Of a DNA stretch of 64,000 nucleotides, positions 60,500 through 64,000 are shown one piece after another. A model generated the notes under the pieces. It had not been told where the DNA came from. It saw nothing but the letters and a program-made list of their open reading frames with translations, and did no database searches. Each line of letters starts with the position of its first letter. Within the stretch, counting starts at the first letter, position 1. Source of the DNA: Gordonia sp. 'Campus' (lineage in GTDB: Bacteria; Actinomycetota; Actinomycetes; Mycobacteriales; Mycobacteriaceae). Position numbers and translations under genes: made by a program. The stretch is taken from the NCBI RefSeq assembly GCF_022206305.1, contig NZ_JAKOIW010000005.1, forward strand, positions 124,001 to 188,000. Direction: 5' to 3'.

Positions 60500-62229
60500 G
60501 AACGCTCCTCCATCGCCATCTGCGATTCGACGATCTCGGCGTAGGTGGGACACGACTGTCGCAGGTCGTCGTGCGTTCCGAGTCCGACGATCCGGCCGCG
60601 GTCCAGGACGACGATCTGTTCGGCCTCGACGATGGTCGAGACACGTTGTGCCACCACGATGACCGCGGCGTCGCGGGTCGCGGGCCGGAGTGCGGCCCGC
60701 AGTCGTGCGTCGGTGGTGAGGTCGAGTGCGGAGAACGAGTCGTCGAAGAGGTAGATCGAGGGCTTGCGGATGAGGGCGCGTGCGATCGCGAGGCGCTGGC
60801 GCTGTCCGCCCGAGACGGTGGTCCCGCCCTGGGAGACCTTGGTGTCGAGTCCGTCGGGCATGGCGGACACGAAGTCCTCGGCCTGCGCGATGCGCAGCGC
60901 CTCCCAGATCTCGTCGTCGGTCGCGTCGGACTTGCCGTGCAGCATGTTGGAGCGGACGGTCCCGGAGAACAGGTAGGGACGCTGGGGGACGAGGCCGACG
61001 ACCGAGCGCAGTTCGTCCGGGTCGAGCCGTGTGACGTCGACGCCGCCCACCCGCACCTCGCCGGCCGTCGTGTCGATGAGGCGGGGCACCAGACCCAGGA
61101 GCGTGGTCTTGCCCGATCCGGTCGATCCGACGATCGCGGTGGTCGTGCCCGGCGTGACCTGGAAGGTGATGTCGTGCAACACCGGATCGCTGGCCCCGGG
61201 GTAGCGGAATTCGGCGGCGTCGAACTCGACCGTGCCGGGATGCGCGGCGAATCCGACGGGATCGGCGGGCGGGTGCACCGAGGTCTCGGTGGCGAGTACC
61301 TCGGAGATGCGTTCGGCGCAGACGGCCGCCCGTGGCGCCATCATCGCGAGGAACGACGCCATCATCACCGACATCAGGATCTGCATGACGTAGCTCATCA
61401 CCGCGGTGAGCGCGCCGATCTCCAGCGAACCGTCGGAGACCGCGTGACCGCCGAACCAGATGACCGCGACGATGGTGACGTTGGTGATCACCATGACGAC
61501 CGGGAACATCAGGGCCATCAGCCGGCCGACGTGCAGGGTCGCGTCGGCGAGATCGTCGTTGGCGACGGCGAACCGTTTGCGCTCGTAGTCTTCGCGGACG
61601 AAGGCGCGGACGACCCGGATGCCGGTGATCTGTTCGCGCAGCACACGGTTGACGTTGTCGATCCGTTCCTGCATCGCGCGGAACCCGGGGATCATCTTCG
61701 CGATGATGGCGCCCATCGACACACCGAGGATGGGTACCGCGATGGCGATGACCCACGACAGCGCGGGGGCCTCCCGCACGCCCATGATGATTCCGCCGAC
61801 GCACATGATCGGCGCCATCACGAGGATCGCGCTGCTCATCACGATGAGCAGCTGCACCTGCTGGACGTCGTTGGTGGTCCGGGTGATCAGCGACGGGGCG
61901 CCGAAGGTGCCGACCTCGCGGGCGGAGAACGAGTTCACGCGGTGCAGGAGATCGCCGCGGATGTCGCGGCCGACGCCCAGTGCGGCTCGGGCGCCGAAGT
62001 ACTGCGCGGTGACCGTGACGACGATCTGGGCCACGCTCACCAACAGCATCCATCCGCCGATGCGCAGGATGTAGCCGGTGTCCCCGCGGGTGACGCCGTT
62101 GTCGATGATGTCTGCGTTCAGGCTCGGCAGGTACAGCATCGCCACGGTCGCCAACAACTGCAGCACGATGACGAGGGCGACGTTCAGCCGGTACCGGGCG
62201 AGGTAGGTGCGGACTAGTTGGGTCAGCAT
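60496..62229 (-). CDS. ABC exporter subunit with degenerate ATPase motifs
   Basis: A 577-residue half-exporter. Membrane domain of about six helices, Walker A GSTGSGKTT and signature VSGGQRQR. Odd: Walker B reads LFDDS, with Asp in place of the catalytic Glu, and the switch position is Gln in IVVAQRVST instead of His. These changes mark the non-catalytic half-site of heterodimeric exporters such as TM287/288. It is coupled to the partner by ATGA overlap and lies first in the operon. Start ATG 62229. Confidence 0.92.
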   Translation of the reverse strand: MLTQLVRTYLARYRLNVALVIVLQLLATVAMLYLPSLNADIIDNGVTRGDTGYILRIGGWMLLVSVAQIVVTVTAQYFGARAALGVGRDIRGDLLHRVNSFSAREVGTFGAPSLITRTTNDVQQVQLLIVMSSAILVMAPIMCVGGIIMGVREAPALSWVIAIAVPILGVSMGAIIAKMIPGFRAMQERIDNVNRVLREQITGIRVVRAFVREDYERKRFAVANDDLADATLHVGRLMALMFPVVMVITNVTIVAVIWFGGHAVSDGSLEIGALTAVMSYVMQILMSVMMASFLAMMAPRAAVCAERISEVLATETSVHPPADPVGFAAHPGTVEFDAAEFRYPGASDPVLHDITFQVTPGTTTAIVGSTGSGKTTLLGLVPRLIDTTAGEVRVGGVDVTRLDPDELRSVVGLVPQRPYLFSGTVRSNMLHGKSDATDDEIWEALRIAQAEDFVSAMPDGLDTKVSQGGTTVSGGQRQRLAIARALIRKPSIYLFDDSFSALDLTTDARLRAALRPATRDAAVIVVAQRVSTIVEAEQIVVLDRGRIVGLGTHDDLRQSCPTYAEIVESQMAMEERS

Positions 62230-62230
62230 G

Positions 62231-62296
62231 CCGGCGCCGGGAGCGGAGCGAGCGGGCCGATTTGGACCGGCGCCGGGAGCGGAGCGAGCGGGCCGA
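62231..62296 (+). repeat. 30-bp perfect direct repeat, period 36 bp
   Basis: Two identical 30-bp copies (62231-62260 and 62267-62296), each containing GAGCGGAGCGAGCGGG, separated by TTTGGA. They lie just upstream of the ABC exporter start, in the 168-bp gap after the encapsulin 3' end. They may affect the encapsulin transcript end or the exporter promoter. Confidence 0.8.
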
Positions 62297-62397
62297 GTGC
62301 TACTGCGATCACCTGCGCCAGGGTAGTTGCCGTTCGCAACGGACTCATCCGGGTATCCGCCGGATGGGAATCGTCGACGACCCCCGGTCGGTGTGCG

Positions 62398-63207
62398 TCA
62401 GAGGACTGTCGGCGCGGTGAGGGCGACCGCGGCCTCCGCGGTGTGGGTGAGGAACGTGAACGACTCCTGGAAGTACAGGTTCACGACGTCGGCGTCGTGT
62501 GAGTCGTATCCGATGGACACGTCCTGGCCGATGGTCAGCTCGAAGTCGCCGCCGCGGGTGCTCATCACGAATGCCCCGCTGATCGCCGGCGCCCACACGA
62601 TGTCGCCGGTGAGCAGCCGCTGGATGTGTTCGAGGATCGGGTAGCCGTGGTTCGACGTCTCGTTGACCTGCGTGTAGACGTCGGCCGACATGGCGACCGC
62701 GTACGGTCCGTCCACCGAGGCCAGCCGCAGCGTGCTCAGGGCCTGGGTGACGGCCTCGGGGTAGTCGCGGACGTCGTCGGGCAGGGCGATGGGACTGGCG
62801 GAAGCCTCGGACCGGATGCCGGTGATCGATGCCGCGGCGTATCCCTCGAAGATGGCCCGGTCCTCGGCGAGGGCGAGTTCGCGGGCGGCCTCGACGACCG
62901 GGTCCCAGTCGGAGTCCTTCGCGCCGCGGTCGACGTCGTCGATCGCCTCACGCGAGACGGTGAACGGGACCTTCAGTTCGACCAGCGACTGGGTGCGGCG
63001 CTGGAACGCGGTGATGCCCTGGGCGGGCGAGTCGATCTTCGAGCGGTGTCCGAGGGTGACCGATGCGGTGTCGGAGCCGAGTGGACCGGTCACGTCGACG
63101 AGTCGACGGCCGGCGATGTTGCGCTTGAACGAGCGCGTCGCCTCTTCTTCGATCTCCGCCCACGCCGCCTCGGAGATCGGTGCGAGTTCGCGATGCAGGT
63201 TGTTCAT
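62398..63207 (-). CDS. Encapsulin shell protein (family 1, linocin-M18-type)
   Basis: A 269-residue HK97-fold protein that self-assembles into a hollow nanocompartment. Seen: N-terminal LHRELAPISEAAWAEIEEEATRSFKRNIAGRRLVDVTGP, which begins the typical encapsulin N-arm, and later YDSHDADVVNLYFQESFTFL. Length fits. ATG 63205-63207 has an ideal AGGAGGA ribosome site. The DyP peroxidase gene ends 49 bp upstream and carries a cargo signal, so the two are an operon. Confidence 0.95.
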   Translation of the reverse strand: MNNLHRELAPISEAAWAEIEEEATRSFKRNIAGRRLVDVTGPLGSDTASVTLGHRSKIDSPAQGITAFQRRTQSLVELKVPFTVSREAIDDVDRGAKDSDWDPVVEAARELALAEDRAIFEGYAAASITGIRSEASASPIALPDDVRDYPEAVTQALSTLRLASVDGPYAVAMSADVYTQVNETSNHGYPILEHIQRLLTGDIVWAPAISGAFVMSTRGGDFELTIGQDVSIGYDSHDADVVNLYFQESFTFLTHTAEAAVALTAPTVL

Positions 63208-63256
63208 GGTTCCTCCTGGTGCGGTGCGGGCGGTGCTGTCTGGGTGCTTCGACGGT

Positions 63257-64000
63257 TCAGTGCAGGGACCCGATCCCGAGCGAGCCGTCGGATGGCGTCG
63301 CGCGGGCGGGTTCGGGTACCGGGGCGCCACCGGGCGCGGGCGGCAGGTCTTCGAAGAAGTCGAGCGTAGGGGTGAAGAACTGGGCGCCGGTGACCGCGGT
63401 CGTGAAATCGAGGAGGCGGTCGTGGTTGCCGGGCGGGTCGCCGATGAACATCTTGCGGAGCATCTCCTCGGTGACGTCGGGGCCGGCCGAGTAGGCGATG
63501 TAGAAGGTGCCGTTCACCCCCGGGCCATCTGCGCTGTTCCCGGAGACGTCGCCGTAGGGCATGTTGTCCCGGACGACGTCGATCTCCTCGCCGTTCTCGT
63601 CTTCGACCTTGTTGAGCGCGATGTGGGAGTTGGCCGGCTTCTCGTCGTCGGACATCTCGATGTTGTCGAGCTTGGTGCGCCCGATCGCCGCCTCCTGGTC
63701 TTCGGTGCTCAACGCGTTCCAGGCCGACAGGTCGTGGACGTACCGCTGGATGGCCACGTAGCTGCCACCTTCGAAGTCGGGGTCGTCGTCGCCGACGGTG
63801 ATCGCCTCGATCGCGGCTTGACCGGTGGGGTTCTCGGTGCCGTCGACGAATCCGATGAGATCGCGGAGGTCGAAGTAGCGAAAGCCGTGTACCTCGTCGA
63901 CGACGGTGACCGCGTCTCCGAGGGCCTCGGTGATCTTGGCGCCGAGTTCGTAGCAGAGACCCATGTCGTCGGACTTGATGTGCACGAGGAGGTCGGCCGG
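63257..64000 (-). CDS. DyP-type peroxidase, encapsulin cargo, 5' end outside the window
   Basis: The C-terminal roughly 247 residues are present; the start lies beyond base 64000. The DyP haem-enzyme motif GFVDGTENP (catalytic Asp) and the SHIALN histidine candidate haem ligand are visible. The C-terminus ends SDGSLGIGSLH, the encapsulin-targeting peptide of the LGIGSL type. It should be packaged inside the shell to handle peroxide or dye-like substrates. The gene runs leftward before the encapsulin gene. Confidence 0.95.
   Translation of the reverse strand, partial: PADLLVHIKSDDMGLCYELGAKITEALGDAVTVVDEVHGFRYFDLRDLIGFVDGTENPTGQAAIEAITVGDDDPDFEGGSYVAIQRYVHDLSAWNALSTEDQEAAIGRTKLDNIEMSDDEKPANSHIALNKVEDENGEEIDVVRDNMPYGDVSGNSADGPGVNGTFYIAYSAGPDVTEEMLRKMFIGDPPGNHDRLLDFTTAVTGAQFFTPTLDFFEDLPPAPGGAPVPEPARATPSDGSLGIGSLH

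Noticed and set aside
58580-62053. A single 1157-residue protein from one open frame
   Set aside because: Its first half is a shadow of the upstream ABC subunit in another frame; the true gene starts at ATG 60499.

Overview
The window is chromosomal DNA from a high-GC, mycolic-acid-type actinobacterium (order Mycobacteriales). It looks most like Gordonia or a close relative. The signs are the very high GC at third codon positions, frequent GTG starts, many 4-base GTGA/ATGA gene overlaps, a wax-ester synthase/DGAT next to HAD-PlsC and PlsB acyltransferases, a class I cholesterol oxidase, a KstR-like box, a DUF5313 protein and an encapsulin/DyP pair. No rRNA, tRNA, IS element, prophage or CRISPR array was seen. 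The genus is inferred from gene content only.

Layout. 1-1.4 kb: a truncated crotonase divergent from a FadR-type GntR regulator. 1.4-6.7 kb: a translationally coupled glycerolipid/wax-ester operon (plsB, HAD-PlsC, WS/DGAT, reading leftwards). 6.9-9.3 kb: cold-shock protein, aldo/keto reductase, methyltransferase. 9.4-19 kb: a complete polyol utilisation locus. Xylulokinase, a mannitol-type dehydrogenase and a zinc polyol dehydrogenase run left, while a SorC regulator and a full sugar-alcohol ABC importer run right from a shared operator region. 19-26.4 kb: TauE-type permease, DUF808 protein, MFS carrier and two acyl-CoA ligases. 26.5-35 kb: CinA, catalase, CoA-transferase with MarR, DUF5313, and a divergent SDR/cholesterol oxidase pair with a TetR. 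35-43.5 kb: OPT transporter, MPI-like protein, DJ-1/PfpI, alpha/beta hydrolase, HxlR regulator, and an Asp-rich exported protein fused operonically to a histidine kinase/response regulator. 43.5-52.5 kb: two loci built around APH-like phosphotransferases; the second is followed by an acyl-CoA dehydrogenase. 52.5-58.2 kb: DUF1697, trans-aconitate-type methyltransferase, RNase HI, 2-hydroxyacid dehydrogenase, a KstR-box SDR, YdeI. 58.6-62.2 kb: a heterodimeric ABC exporter with one degenerate ATP site. 62.4-64 kb: encapsulin shell and its DyP peroxidase cargo, the latter cut by the window edge.

The least ordinary signal lies between genes. A dispersed family of 21-bp tandem repeats, each unit centred on GTCGAC, occurs as five arrays. 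Four have exactly seven good copies and one has eight. In four of the five the array starts 10-40 bp after a stop codon and is oriented with that gene. A second repeat family, ending CACCTCAGGG, occupies three gaps between convergent genes. Neither is a CRISPR and neither looks coding. Other points of interest are a phosphotransferase/acyl-CoA dehydrogenase pair resembling LvaA/LvaC (4-hydroxyacyl-CoA metabolism), a regulator motif shared by two fatty-acid-type loci, and several long palindromes in divergent promoters.
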